NCBI GenBank assembly: GCA_030704615.1
Contig: CM060733.1
Coordinates: 25,794,001 to 25,854,000, forward strand
From: Takakia lepidozioides
Taxonomy: Eukaryota > Streptophyta > Takakiopsida > Takakiales > Takakiaceae
Length of the DNA stretch: 60,000 bases
Direction: 5' to 3'
Of this stretch, positions 33,190 through 44,819 are shown piece by piece. Numbering within the stretch: position 1 is the first letter of the stretch; each line of letters opens with the position of its first letter. The notes under the pieces are model-generated. The model was not told the DNA's origin and searched no databases. It was given only the letters and a program-made list of their open reading frames with translations. The translations under genes were made by a program, and so were the position numbers.

Positions 33190-34934
33190 GCAAGAATCAA
33201 GAGTAATCTGAGCAATGACTGGGCCAGACACGATGATCGGAGACTTAGCAGCAGTGCCCTGTAACCTCTTCATCTCTTCCACCAGACCATTGTACATTAA
33301 CTCTGCCCAAGCTACATCTTCTCCTCGCAAGGCTTTCAGTATCTCCTCTGTGAATGACCTGCTCAAATACTGTTAGTTCTGTTTCATGGCAAACGAAACG
33401 TTCAGTATTTGGCCAACATCTCTGAGCCCTGGGTACTTGGCTTTGGTGCAAGCGTAACCTTGAGTCTTAAAGAAACTCCCTTCTTGGAACAAATTCCCTA
33501 TCTGCAATCTTGCCCTGTGCTCATCTATATCCACATGACCCGATGGCAATTCGGACAATTGCTGCAGGTACTGGGGAGTAATTTCTATATCTACTCCCCT
33601 CACCTGGGTTACTCCCGTCCTAGGCTCAAAGTTCTAAAGAAATTGAAGCATATACTGCCGATGATGCAAGAACCAGTCCTTGCGTAGCAGCCCCTCCAAT
33701 CGCAACTCCCTCAGCAGCTGCACTGCCTGCGGTGTAGCAATTGTTTGCTTCTGCAGTATCGTGGTGCTCTTCACCCCTCTATTCCCCTCACTCTCTTCAT
33801 TCTAGACAAACAAAAAGGCCTTGTTTGAAACAGCTAAAGAAAAGCTTTCAGGGCACAGAACATAAAGGTATGGTTGGCACAAAATGGAACAGGTAAGAGC
33901 GTGTAAGCCTGTGGGGCTTGCAAGTATCGAGTGAGAGAGAATGTACTCTCAATTCGTTCGTCCTTGCGCCACTGCATGAGTAGTAAAGCGAGCGTGTAAT
34001 CCGTTATATCCACCATAGCTACAAAGCTATAACTTTGATTGCCCCTCCCGTCGAGACACGGGCTATTCGGAGCCACCCCGACTCTTCCGCTCATAACTCT
34101 TCCGATTTCTTGTTCTTGTTTCTTGGATGGAACCACCTGCATGAAATTCTTGCTCCTGATTGGTTGTTGCCTGCATAGGTAACTTTTTAATTCTACCCCC
34201 CTCCGTGGACATTCCCACCTGGAATGTCCAGTATGACAGCACATGTGGTAAAAATCCCTCTTTTCTGTACTCGGAAAGGGTTCCGTTACCCCTGCCCCGA
34301 ATGCATTAATGGGCCCACAAATAGTTTTGGCTGATGTACCGGGTAGGTACTTTGATGGCCCGATTTGTTCTCTTGCATGATGATACCCAATTCTGCAATT
34401 TATGCACAGCGGTGTGCTTCGCCCTAGTGACCACGTGTTCGTTTTTAGACATGCCTCCGACTTCCCCTGTTTGCGTGGCACATTCTCCGAATTTGCCTTC
34501 CAAACTTCTCTTTCACTTAACGGCCACTTTTCTGACGTTAACCCGCGTCCACATGTCACTAACCGTATGGACTGTGTAACCCGCATGGGCTGGGTTGGAC
34601 TGTGACAGGCTGTGTCTAACTGTGGTGGACTGTGATAGGATGTGTGACACTGTGATGGGCTGTGATAGGCTGTGTGATGCTGTGGTGGGCTGTGATAACT
34701 GTGCGAACACCCGTGTTCTCCGCTCAGGTCAAACACATTCGGCTTTACGACAAGTGCTTCATGCTCCGTTGGTATTACCGGTGCAGCCCGTGACTGTGTC
34801 TGTGTTTCAATATACAAATCGTGTTGCAATGGTTTGTCGTGGATACCACTGTATCCTTTCAACCTATTAGCATTGACTCTTCCCAGCATCTCTTTGTTAA
34901 TGGTTTGTAACATGGCGATGTTGTTATCATACAT
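33190..34934 (-). pseudogene. Extra ORF N-terminal part joined to integrase C-terminus (copy B)
   Basis: The minus-strand ORF 34934-33834 runs without interruption from the integrase C-terminal tail ([20 protein letters not shown]) through a repeat-encoded leader (TAYHSPSQCHTSYHSPPQLD) into the extra ORF. That continues with a zinc-knuckle remnant (HMCCHTGHSRWEC; the expected first Cys is Tyr) and the conserved ITDYTLALLLMQWRKDERIE block. It continues with breaks to 33190 (SRSFTEEILKALRGEDVAWA). This copy shows that the extra ORF is, or was, read through from pol. Stops at 33634 and 33373 each replace Gln of copy C. It continues beyond the CACTA element at 14265. Confidence 0.85.
34590..34710. 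repeat. CTGTG-type minisatellite in coding position (copy B)
   Basis: Period about 10 bp; the reverse strand encodes a Ser/Gln/Pro/Thr/His-rich leader. Counterpart of 44285-44580, shorter here. Confidence 0.85.
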
Positions 34935-37610
34935 CTTCTGTATGACATAAGGTCATTTCCATGGTGATTTAAGCTTAGAAGCCTAAATCTTCCCCTTCTT
35001 CTGCAACCAAAGAACCAAATCAGTTTACCTTCATCAAATTGATCCTTCTTCTTAATCTGAATTCTGGTCATGTTATCTGCTGCATCAGCACGTACTTCTT
35101 CCACATGATATAATTCATGTTTCCTGACCTTAATTGAATCTTCCAATTCCATTCTCCTTCCCCATTCCGTTCTCATGGTAGGTAACAAGAACTCCATTGG
35201 AAGTAAAGCTTCCATACCATAAACTAATTGGAATGGTGTATACTTAGTGATGACTTTATATGAAGTCCTGTATGACCACAAAGCCGTCAACAGCTTTGTA
35301 TCCCAATCTGTTCTGTTTGCATTGATTATCTTAGCCAAGATAGTACATAGTATTTTGTTGGTAGCCTCTGCCTGCCCATTACCCTGTGGGTAATAAGTTG
35401 TACTCTTCCTATGCACAATCATGAACTCTTTAGTCAATAGTTCTATGGTCTCATTAATGAAGTGACTTCCCTGGTCACTGATAAATTCCAAGGGACAGCC
35501 AAATCTTGTAAGTATGTTCTCATACAGGAACCTTGTTGTGGACTTAGCTGTGTTGTCCCTCAGAGCTTTAGCTTCCACCCACTTTGTAGTATAATCAGTG
35601 GCTGTGATTATATACTTGTTCTGTGTATTCTTGGCTGGTGGGTTAATTGGACCAACAAAGTCTAGTCCCATTTCTGAAATGGTTCCGTAAGCATTGTAGG
35701 ATGCCAAGCCATCTTCCCAGATCTCTGCAATGGTCCTAGCCTCTGACACTCATCACAACTCTTACAATACTTGTGTACATCCTTGAACAAAGTAGGCCAC
35801 CAGTAATCTGCAAGTAGTATCTTTCTACTGGTAGTCTCTTCTCCAAAATGACCTCCAGCCACTCCTTTATGAACTTCCTCCAAAACTTTATTTACTTCAT
35901 GGTGGTACAAGCATCGTTTAAGTACTCCATCAGGTCCTAGCTTATACATTCTGCTCCCTACCATAGTATAAGGTAAAGCCTTGATAGCGATTCTCTTCCT
36001 CTGCTCCTTACCATAACTAGGTGGGCACTGACCATGAGTAAGGTAGTATCTGATTGGCCACTGCCAATCTAACTAGTCATTTGCACTTCCCTACACCTCC
36101 ACTGCAAACAAACTCGCATCAGATAGTTGGTCGTCTACTCCTGTAGCGGGCTCTCCTGTTGATAGGCCTGACAAGTGATCTGCCACAAGATGCAAACGGC
36201 CAGGCTTGTAAACAACTTCGAACTCAAACTCGTGCAAGATTATTAACCACCTTGCTATCCTTCCACTTATCAAAGGCTTGTTCACCAAATAAATCAGAGC
36301 CTGATGATCCACATAAAACATAAACTTCCTTCCCAATAGGTAATGTCTGAATTTCTTGACTACATAAATCATTGCCAGTGCTTCTCTTTCAGTTGTGCTA
36401 TAGTTCCTTTTAGCACTGTTCATCAACCTGCTAGCATAGCACACAGGTGAATCTATGTTTCCTGTAACATTTTGGGCTAACACTGCTCCCAATGCTTCTC
36501 CTGAGGCATCACAGTGAACATGAAATATTACATGCCAGTGAGGGTTAATCAGCACAGGTGTAGTTGTTACTGACAATGTAAGTTCCTCAAAAGCCTGTTG
36601 ACATTCAGCTGTCCATGCAAACACTGCATCTTTCTTCAGAAGCTTGCTCAATGGTGCTGCTATCTGTGCATACCGTCTAACAAATCTTCTGTAATAACTG
36701 GTTTGTCCAAGGAATCTCCTTAGACTCTTAACATTTACTGGTGGTGGAGAGGCTTAATGGCCTCTGTCTTTCTGGGATCCACAAGAAGTCCCCTCTTACA
36801 CACAATGTGTCCCAAAAGCACCCCTGAGTTCACACAGAAAGTACACTTCTCTGGGTTCAGGCCCAGACCTCTCATCCTGCATCTGGCCAAACATAACTCC
36901 AATTTATGCAAGTGCTCATTCTTAGAGCTGTACACACTGAAATCATCCAAGAACACCTCCATGAAATCATCCAGATACTCATGAAAAGATTCACTTATCA
37001 CTCTCTGAAAGGTTGCTGGTGCATTACAAAGTCCAAAAGGCATGACTTTGTATGCATAAACACCCCAGTCTGTGATGAAAGCTGTCTTTCCCTGATCTTC
37101 TTCTGCCACTTGCACTTGATTATAACCACTGAAGCCATTCATGAATGAGTACATCTCATGGCCTGCCACAGTGTCCAATACCGCTTCTGTGAATGACAAA
37201 GGGAAAGGATATTTCTTCGTACAAGCATTCAACTTCTTATAGTTCATACAAACTCTCAGTTTACCATTCTTCTTGGGAACTATCACAATGGGTGACAACC
37301 AAGTTGTATACTCTATCGGGTATATAAACTTAGCCTCAGCCAACTTCTTGATCTCTTCCCCAACCTTCTGTGCATAGTTGGGATTCATTTTGTACCTTGC
37401 CTGTTTGATTGGTACTGACCCTGGTTCCAGTTCAATCTTATGCTGACAGATCTCAGGTGGTATCCTTTTCAGATCCTCGTAGCTCCAAGGAAATACATCT
37501 CTGTATTTGATGAACAGACTCTTAGCTTCCTCAAAGAATTCTGGCTCCAAATCAGCCCCTACCTTCACCATCCTCGGTTCCTCTTCAATTCCCACATTCA
37601 CTTCTTTCAC
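34859..37610 (-). pseudogene. RT, RNase H and integrase, internal domain B
   Basis: Open segments on the minus strand: 37610-36735 (RT; VCMNYKKLNACTKKYPFPL, QVQVAEEDQGKTAF, MEVFLDDFSVYSS), 36651-36091 (RNase H; VHCDASGEALGAVLAQN, STTEREALAMIYV), 35964-35662 (integrase zinc domain, HH...C-x2-C) and 35749-34859 (integrase core; [36 protein letters not shown]). Catalytic residues are all present but the frame is broken several times. It replicates and inserts the element when intact. Very similar to 44800-47564. Confidence 0.93.
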
Positions 37611-39007
37611 CTACTCATCAGCTGTGATTGTCCAACCAGTCACCACTTCATCCTGTAAACTCACAGTGGCTAGTTCCTCTAGGATTTCCATTTCTCCCTC
37701 TCTTTCTTCATAGAAATGTGGTGGGTAATTGCTTGTTTCACCCTCAATTGGTGTTGCTGTCACTATACCACAGCAGATACCTTTTAAACAACTTAGGCCT
37801 TCTAGTTGCATCTCTGCAACCTGCTCCCACTCTGGGTGTGCAGCGAACAGGGTAGCTTCATGCTCCTCATCAAGTCCTCCCCTCCAATCATACTCCCTAA
37901 CCCCTCGAGGTCTTCTCGTAGCAGGTAGTCTACTAGATTTCCTAGTGGTGATTTGTATCTTGTGCATCCCATCATGCACAGTTAGTAACTGGAAATTCCA
38001 GTCATGGAATACCCTGGCCTGTTTCAGCCACGGTCGACCCAGCAATAAGGAGTAAGCTTCCATGACTTCATCCATTTTCAACACAGTTACTGTGATCTTA
38101 AAGATCATCTTTTGAATCTGTATCTTAACTCCTCTTATCAATCCCAATGGCTGAACACTTATTTGATCTGCCATTGTTACTGTAAATGGGGCCGGTTTCA
38201 TGTTACTTAGACCAAGCTTCTGCCTTAATTGGTCTGTCATGATATTCACTCCAGAGCCTCCATCTATCAGTACATCAGTTAGTTCTGTGCTTCCAATTCT
38301 CAATTGGATTACTGGCATAGAATCATCAAAGTCCATGACTGTTTCTCGCCCTTCCGGCTTCACATTATAACTGGTCACCTTGCTGTTCACGTCTGTGTTC
38401 ACTGTCACATGGGCAATCTGATTGATTGCTTGATACAGCCTGTGCCTACAATAAGGTGCCACAGCCAATAGCTGTCCAATGGTAATCTCCGCTTTGGACT
38501 GGCATATTACTTCAGCCAAAGTCCCTTCATTACTCTGCATTTCTGCAGTTTCTTTCTTCCCTTCATCCTCACTCACTTCCTCTTCTCTTTCAGAATCAGA
38601 GGAATCTGCCATAGGAATATCAGTACTCTTCTGCATTTCCTTTATGGTATCTGCCACTTCCTTGTGTAGTTCCTTCTCATCTCTCCAAGCCTCATCATCT
38701 TCAGGCACATCACTGCCATCTTCATTATCATCATCTTCCTCATCTACTGGAGGTATTAATTTAGTTTGCTTCTGGTTACTATCATTGTACTTACTTCTGG
38801 TACAACACATGGCCTTACCATGTGAGCTGCCACCACTGGGCCCTCATTCACAGGAGCTCTCATCTCATTTTGGTGTCTGATCCAGAATGGATAGGCTGCC
38901 TTGCGATGTCCTGCCTAATTACAATAGTAACACAGTTCTTCCCCATTAGGTCCTCGCCCTTGGTCTGTTCTGGGATTGTTTCTGTAATCCTGATTCCTTG
39001 GCTGGTT
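37611..39007 (-). pseudogene. Truncated gag end and protease, internal domain B
   Basis: The minus-strand segment 38810-37614 holds an acidic linker (EEDDDNEDGSDVPEDDEA) and the aspartic protease (ELTDVLIDGGSGVNIM; the D-G-G-S form common in plant Ty3/gypsy elements). Upstream, 38997-38820 keeps the zinc-knuckle linker (RTDQGRGPNGEELCYYC) with a TAG at 38915. The gag capsid and its start are missing: the sequence jumps at 39007 directly into the central LTR. The TAG at 37611 lies where copy C has Gln. Confidence 0.88.
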
Positions 39008-39994
39008 TGCTCACCCATCCCTTCGCTATCCGAGGCGGAAACTCCAAGATAGAAGAGTTGGAAATCTCTAAGCACTCAGCCCGCTCAGAACAATCAGTCA
39101 TGACCTACAGCTAGTGTATCATGGGGGTGTTTCCTATTTGTTTTCCTTCCCGCATTCATGTTAGCTAGTTACCTTACTGTTGGTAATTAAGTATCAGTTT
39201 GCTTCAGCAATCTATCTGATTTCCATCAACTCATCCATTCATTCCACAGCTTCACTCAGATCTCTCTACACAGTGTGAGTATGAAATGTGTATCAGATTA
39301 ATATCTATCAAGTATCAGGCTGAAGCCAAAGAGTCTTTAATCTGCTCTACACTACAATTATGCTGCTTGCATTCATTAAGCATCACAAATCATCCTCCTT
39401 CTACTCCGTGCTCTCCCTCTTTCTGCTCAGAGATACGCTCTCTGCCTCATTTCCCCCAGTGATGTCCGAAGTTTCCCCAAGAAGTGATCCAAGAATCTCT
39501 CCACTCTTTTCCGCCGTGTTTCCCCAAAAAGTGATCCCAAAATCCCCCTCTTTCCAGTCCTTGCTCCTGGCTTTATCTTCCTACCCGTTGTTCTAACCGT
39601 TTTCCTCACTAACCGTCATCCGTGAACTAATCATGTTCCATTCGCAGATGTTGTTCCCCATAGTCGTTCCCTGTCCTGCTATCCGTTCCCTATGGTCGTG
39701 ACAGCTGTGTCAAGCTGTGACTGGCTATGTGAAACTGTGACGGGCTGTGACTGGCTGTGCGACTATGTTGGGCTGTGACGGGCTGTGTCGGGCTGTGTTG
39801 GCTGTGACGAGCTGTGTTGGCTATGACAGGCTGTGTCGGACTGTGACGAGCTGTGTTGGCTGTGACGAGCTGTGTAACCCCCGCCTAAAGTGCGCTGCTG
39901 TCACCCCTAAGGCTCCTGTTGGTCTCAGTCTGCAAAATTAAGGGTACCCCTCAGATCCCGTAAAAGTGTCTAAGTCCCTGGCAGTCCTCTAACA
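39008..39994 (-). repeat. Central LTR shared by the two internal domains
   Basis: Starts at GCTCACCCATCCCTTCGC and ends CCTCTAACA, matching the 3' LTR (10354-11296) along most of its length but with visibly more substitutions and indels. The last ~16 bp of the LTR (plus-strand left end TGTCGAGCGG...) are missing. It has its own CTGTG-type minisatellite at about 39697-39878. No target duplication flanks it, so it is not an independent insertion. Confidence 0.85.
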
Positions 39995-39997
39995 TTA

Positions 39998-40033
39998 CCC
40001 CTTCCCCTCTCAAAAAAGCCGTGTCCTCACGGT
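39998..40033 (-). promoter_or_regulatory. Polypurine tract, internal domain C
   Basis: A purine-rich run on the element's strand (GAGAGGGGAAGGGG), three bases from the LTR end, with the same CCGTG-AGGA-CACGG hairpin next to the stop codon of the extra ORF. Confidence 0.8.
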
Positions 40034-43000
40034 TTACTGTTTGGGATTAGTAAACCTTTGTGAGTGAGCACCTTTCTGATGTTGAGAGTCTCGTGAAGGA
40101 CTCTGTGTGCGAGCCCGAGGTCTGTCACTGGTTGACGGAGATGATTGAACACTACCTGGATATGTGAGGCCCTCTGGAGGCTGATATTGAGGTAATCTTT
40201 CAGGCATAGGAGACCCCCGTCGCTTCTTTTCTCCCATCTGTATTGCATAGTCTTCTCCCATGTCAAAAGAGTCCGCTGAAGAACTAGCTGTATCAGAATC
40301 CTTATCGCCTCTCAGGTGTTTTAACTGCCGAACTTTTTGTGGAATCCTCTGAGGCATACAATGTTGTCCTACCATGTCTGGAAGTTTAAACTTTAAAACT
40401 TGCTGTAAACGCTGAATGGCAAAATTGGTGAAGACCCTGAGTTCCTTGTCTGTCCAGGTGAGTGTACCAATGACTTGTGAATTGTGCAAGTATTTCCATG
40501 CCTGATGTCCCTTAAAGAAAATATCGTCAGGGCCAAATTTTTGTGTTGACAAATTGTTCCAGGCCGCATGAAACCATGAACGAATTTGAGAATCCTTTTG
40601 CATCATAACTTTTGCCTCATATAGGTACATATGAGGTGGCACTGAAGGTAAGACCCAATGATCCCCACTGGAATAACTCAGAAAGCGCGATTGCATCTTT
40701 TGCTGCTCAATGTGATAACGTACCAGAAAACAAGCAGCGTAGTATAACGCGCAGCCCATGACAATACTTGCTACCTCCTTTGTCTTGGTATAAATGAATC
40801 CATGTACAACTTGGAAGGCAATTAATTCCTTCAACATGGTACTTGCCTCATGCCAGTACTGCGCAAAGTGATGATCCTCAATGGGTCGATTGTTTGGAAG
40901 AACCTTAGTTCTAGTTGCCACTGGCAGCCAAATGCGCATGATTTGATAGTAATGTGCCAATGACTGCGGAGGACTAAATTCTTTCCAAGCCAAATCCAAC
41001 ACAATGGGAATTTGGTTGAAGGGCATAATCATAGCCCTACTGTACTCCCTTGCAGCTGGAGTTTTAGGTGGGTTAAAAGCAGCATTCCCCATACCTCAGG
41101 CTGTGGTGGATGTGGTGTGGCTGTAGTAACAACTAGGTCAGCTACTGGCACAGTGACTTGTTGTGGTGTTGGTGGCACTGGCTCTTCTACCATTGGCATC
41201 TCCTGCACCTCCTGTGAAGAAGACTGAAATGCCAAAGTTCTGGCTTGTAAATAAGAAGCCATTAGCTGTTCCTCAGGTATACAGACTCTCTTGTCGATAT
41301 TTGAAGTGATGTCCTCCACTTGAGTCTGCAGGCCGTCTACATCCTCCTGTAACTCCGCTATCCTACTATAGACATTGTCTATAGTAGTTGTGGCAATGTT
41401 CTGCACTTGCAGCCTGAGCTCATTCATCTCGCTTTGGGTGAGCTTTCGTGGTGCTTTGCCCTCCACTGGCCCTTGTGTTAACCAGACCTGCATAAGGTGG
41501 TTATCCACCAAGTTGTTTGTGGTTCCTCTGAGAGTGTGCTCCTCTCTGAGTTTGTACACATCTAACTGCTGTTGTAAAGCCTCCATGCGCTTCGCATGAG
41601 GTTCAACCAAATTTGCATAGGCAACAAGTAGATTATTGGTTTCCTTCCAAGCCTTGTTAGTGACCGAGATTTCATTTCTATTGGCCATGACCGTTTGGTG
41701 CAACTCCAGGATGTGCCTCTCTTGGTCAGCTTCAATCTGCCTGTATTGCTTGAAAGTATCCTCATTGCGACAGATTGTATTCTTCATATCGATAATGAGT
41801 TTCATTTGCTCAACATTCTCTTCCTCTGCCTTCGTACATCTTTCCGCTTGACTGTTTATTTCTTTTGTAGATTGGTCAAGCATAGTTGTGAGTGTAGCAC
41901 ATTGTATGGCCATCATGTCATGCACTGTCTACAACTCCATATGTAGTGCATTCACTTCTTGCAACTTGCTTTCATGCTTCACCTGCATTTGGTATAGTTG
42001 TTGCTTATGTGCTTCGTGCAAGTGGTCTTGCGCGAGGTTTGCCTCAATCAATTGTTCCTTGGCCAATTGCAAAGCCGCTTTTGTACTCTCCAAGTCTTGC
42101 TGCATCTTGAAAGTGACCTCTTCATCGACCTTGTTTGCACACTCTGTGGCAAGTCGAGCCTCAAACTCTTTCATGAGTTCCTCCCTCAAAGCTGTCAATT
42201 GGGTAGTTGGAACATGGGATTTGACATAAGTCCCCAACAAATTAAGTGTCCTGCTTATGGAACTCATAAGCATGGCCTGTTGAGGGTCATCATGGTGAGC
42301 TTGCTGTTCTTCTCCCTGATCCTCAACAGTGTGATGCCTCACGAACCACTCAGGCCATTGTCCCACCAGATTTTCTTCCTGAACCACTTCATCCATCACC
42401 GGTGCTGCAGTGTCTTGACATTCTACCTGTGGTACCTTCGGCACAGGTGTGTGTATTATATGCACCGCAGGGTTTCCCTTGGACAACTGTTGCACCTCTG
42501 GAATCACTGTCTCCTTGACCAGACCAGAATATTCATAGACAAGGTCCCCCTTCTCAATTTCTGCCACTACCTGTTCTGTAGTGGGAATATCTAACCCTTC
42601 TTTTTCCAAATCAATTATTTCTGGTTGAGCTGCATGGACAACTTGTGGTAACCTTGTGACAAGCCAATCATCTGGCTGTGATGGCTGTGATACTGAAGTA
42701 ACTTCCTCTTCCCTCACTGAAGGTCCTGTTTCCAGTAATAACAGTTCTTTGTGCTGCTGTGCCCCTTCCTGCACAAAAACTTGGGAAACATTATCATGCG
42801 GATTCCGTGAAGCCAGTGGATCCGCCACTACAGTCTTTCCCCACCTCTGTCTCTTATTCTCGGGTTGCCCTGCCAGTCCACCCTCACTGTGTGAAGAGCC
42901 TTGCTCTTCCATTGCAGTGGTTTCTGGCTCAAACACTCCCATCTCCTTTCTTTCTCGAGCATCAAGTATGTCAGAATCAAGAATTATTTGAGCAATGATT

Positions 43001-44819
43001 GGGCCAGACATTATGATAGGAGACTTTGCGGCAGTACCCTGTAATCTTTTCATCTCCTCTACTAGTGCGTTGTACATTATGTCCGCCCATTCTACCTCTT
43101 CTCCTCTCAGGGCTTTGAGTATTTCCTCTGTGAAGGATCTGCTCAAATACTGTTGGTTCTGTTTCATGGCAAACAGAACGTTCAATACCTGGCCTACCTC
43201 CTTTAGCCCTGTGTACACGGCCTTGGTACAAGCATAACCCTGAGTTTTAAGGAAACTCCCTTCTTGGAATAAGTCCCTTATTTGCAGTCTTGCCCTGTGC
43301 TCCTCCACATGCACCTGACCTGCTGGCAATTGAAACAATTGCTGTAGGTACAGGGGAGTAATTTCTAATTCAACTCCCTTCACCGTTGTTGCTCCTGTCT
43401 TAGGCTCAAAGTTCTGCAAGAATTGTAACATGTACTGTCTATGGTGCAATGTCCAATCTTTGTTTTGCAATCCTTGCAATCGCAGCTCCTTCAGTAACTG
43501 TACCGCCTGTGGAGTAGCAATCGTTTGTTTCTGCGGGATTGTGGTGCTCTTCACCCTGATTTCCTCCATTCCTCTCACTCTCTTCATTCTAGACCCACAG
43601 AAATGTTTTGGCTGTAACAATTGAAGAAATGCCTGCAGGGCACAAAGCATAAACGTATGGTTGCCACAAAAAGCTATGAGTAATTTCTTGTAAGCCTGCG
43701 GGGCTTGCAAGCATTGATCAAGAGAAAAGATTCGCTCTGTTTTTTCGTCTCTATGCCACTGCGTAAGTAATATTGCGAGCGTATAGTCTGTTAGTTCCTC
43801 CATAGCTTCAAAGCTATAGCATTGATGGTTTGTCCCGTCGAGACGCCCGTTACTTAGAACGACGCCGACTCTTGCGCTTAAATTCCCTCCAATTTCTTGA
43901 TCCTTTTTTTGGCTTTCGATTGGCTGTAACCGCTGTGACTGGATTTTAGATTTAATTTTCTTTAGTGGACTTTCCCTGCTGGACTGTCCACTAGGATAAC
44001 ACATGTGACAAGAATTTCGCTTTTCTGTACTTGCCGTTTGTTCCGTTGCCCTTTTTCCGTATTCATTAATGGGCCCGCCATTCATCCGAATTGACGCGCT
44101 AAGTAGGTACTTTGACGGCCATTCTTGTCCTCTTACTTGACGACACTTGTTCTTGCACTTCTTTCTCAGCTGTGTGTCACGCCCTGACTTCCACGTGTCC
44201 ATTTCTAAACTGGCTTCCGTCCTTTCTTCCGCCGGCCATTTCCCTGAAGTTATCCTGCGTCCACCTGTCACTGATTCTGTGGATTGTGTAACCCTAGTAG
44301 GCTGTGTTGAGCTGTGACAGGCTGTGTCATACTGTGGTATGCTGTGATAGGCTGTGATGCACTGTGGTAAGCTGTGATAGGCTGTGACACGTTGTGGTAG
44401 GTTGTGATAGGCTGTGTTGCGTTGCTGTTGATGGGTTGTGATGTGGCTGTGTGGCTGTGTGGCGCCGTGATGGGCTGTGTGGATGGGTTGTGTGTCGCGC
44501 CTTGATGGGTTGCGTGGATGGTTGTGGATGTGTCTGTGTATGCTGTGTCGCGCCGTGATGGGCTGTGATAGGCTGTGTCACGCTTGTTCTGCCCGCCCTG
44601 GTCATATATGCTCGGCCTAGCGACAAGTGCTCCATACTCCGTTGGTAACACTGGTGCAGCCCGTGACTGCTCTTGCATTTCAACATGCAAATCATGCTGC
44701 AATGGTTTGTCATGGATACCACTGTACCCCTTCAACTTATTGGCATTGACTCTTCCCAGCATTTCTTTGTTAATGGTTTGTAACATGGCGGTGTTGTTAT
44801 CATACATCTTGTATGACAT
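40034..44819 (-). pseudogene. Giant extra ORF after integrase, most complete copy (C)
   Basis: Minus-strand segments: 44819-44268 (integrase tail plus repeat-encoded SQPITAYHS leader), 44271-41929 (780 codons), 41925-41029 (same frame after one TAG) and 41092-40034. Architecture: zinc-knuckle remnant (CHMCYPSGQSSRES, 44020-43980); ELTDYTLAILLTQWHRDEKT; a helical region (TPLYLQQLFQLPAGQVHVEE, SRSFTEEILKALRGEEVEWA, 43400-42980) faintly like the plant-transposon domain Transposase_32; an acidic linker; a coiled coil of about 300 residues (42290-41300); a Pro-rich hinge; a helical domain (PIEDHHFAQYWHEASTMLKE); and a basic Ser/Pro tail (KKRRGSPMPERLP). Function unknown; candidates are a structural, Env-like or host-interaction protein. 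Frame breaks at about 44810, within the minisatellite, at 41929 and near 41085. Confidence 0.88.
44285..44580. repeat. CTGTG-type 10-bp minisatellite in coding position (copy C)
   Basis: About 25-30 degenerate copies of a GGCTGTGATR unit with period 10, so three units make ten codons. The minus strand encodes a repeating SQPITAYHS-like peptide between integrase and the extra ORF. Confidence 0.88.

Noticed and set aside
39008-39994. Central LTR as an independent solo-LTR insertion
   Set aside because: Flanking 5-mers differ and both sides are internal retrotransposon sequence in the order expected of a shared LTR.
41375-43631. Plus-strand ORFs opposite the extra ORF
   Set aside because: Cys/Ser-rich translations that are shadows of the minus-strand coding frame and share its codon structure.
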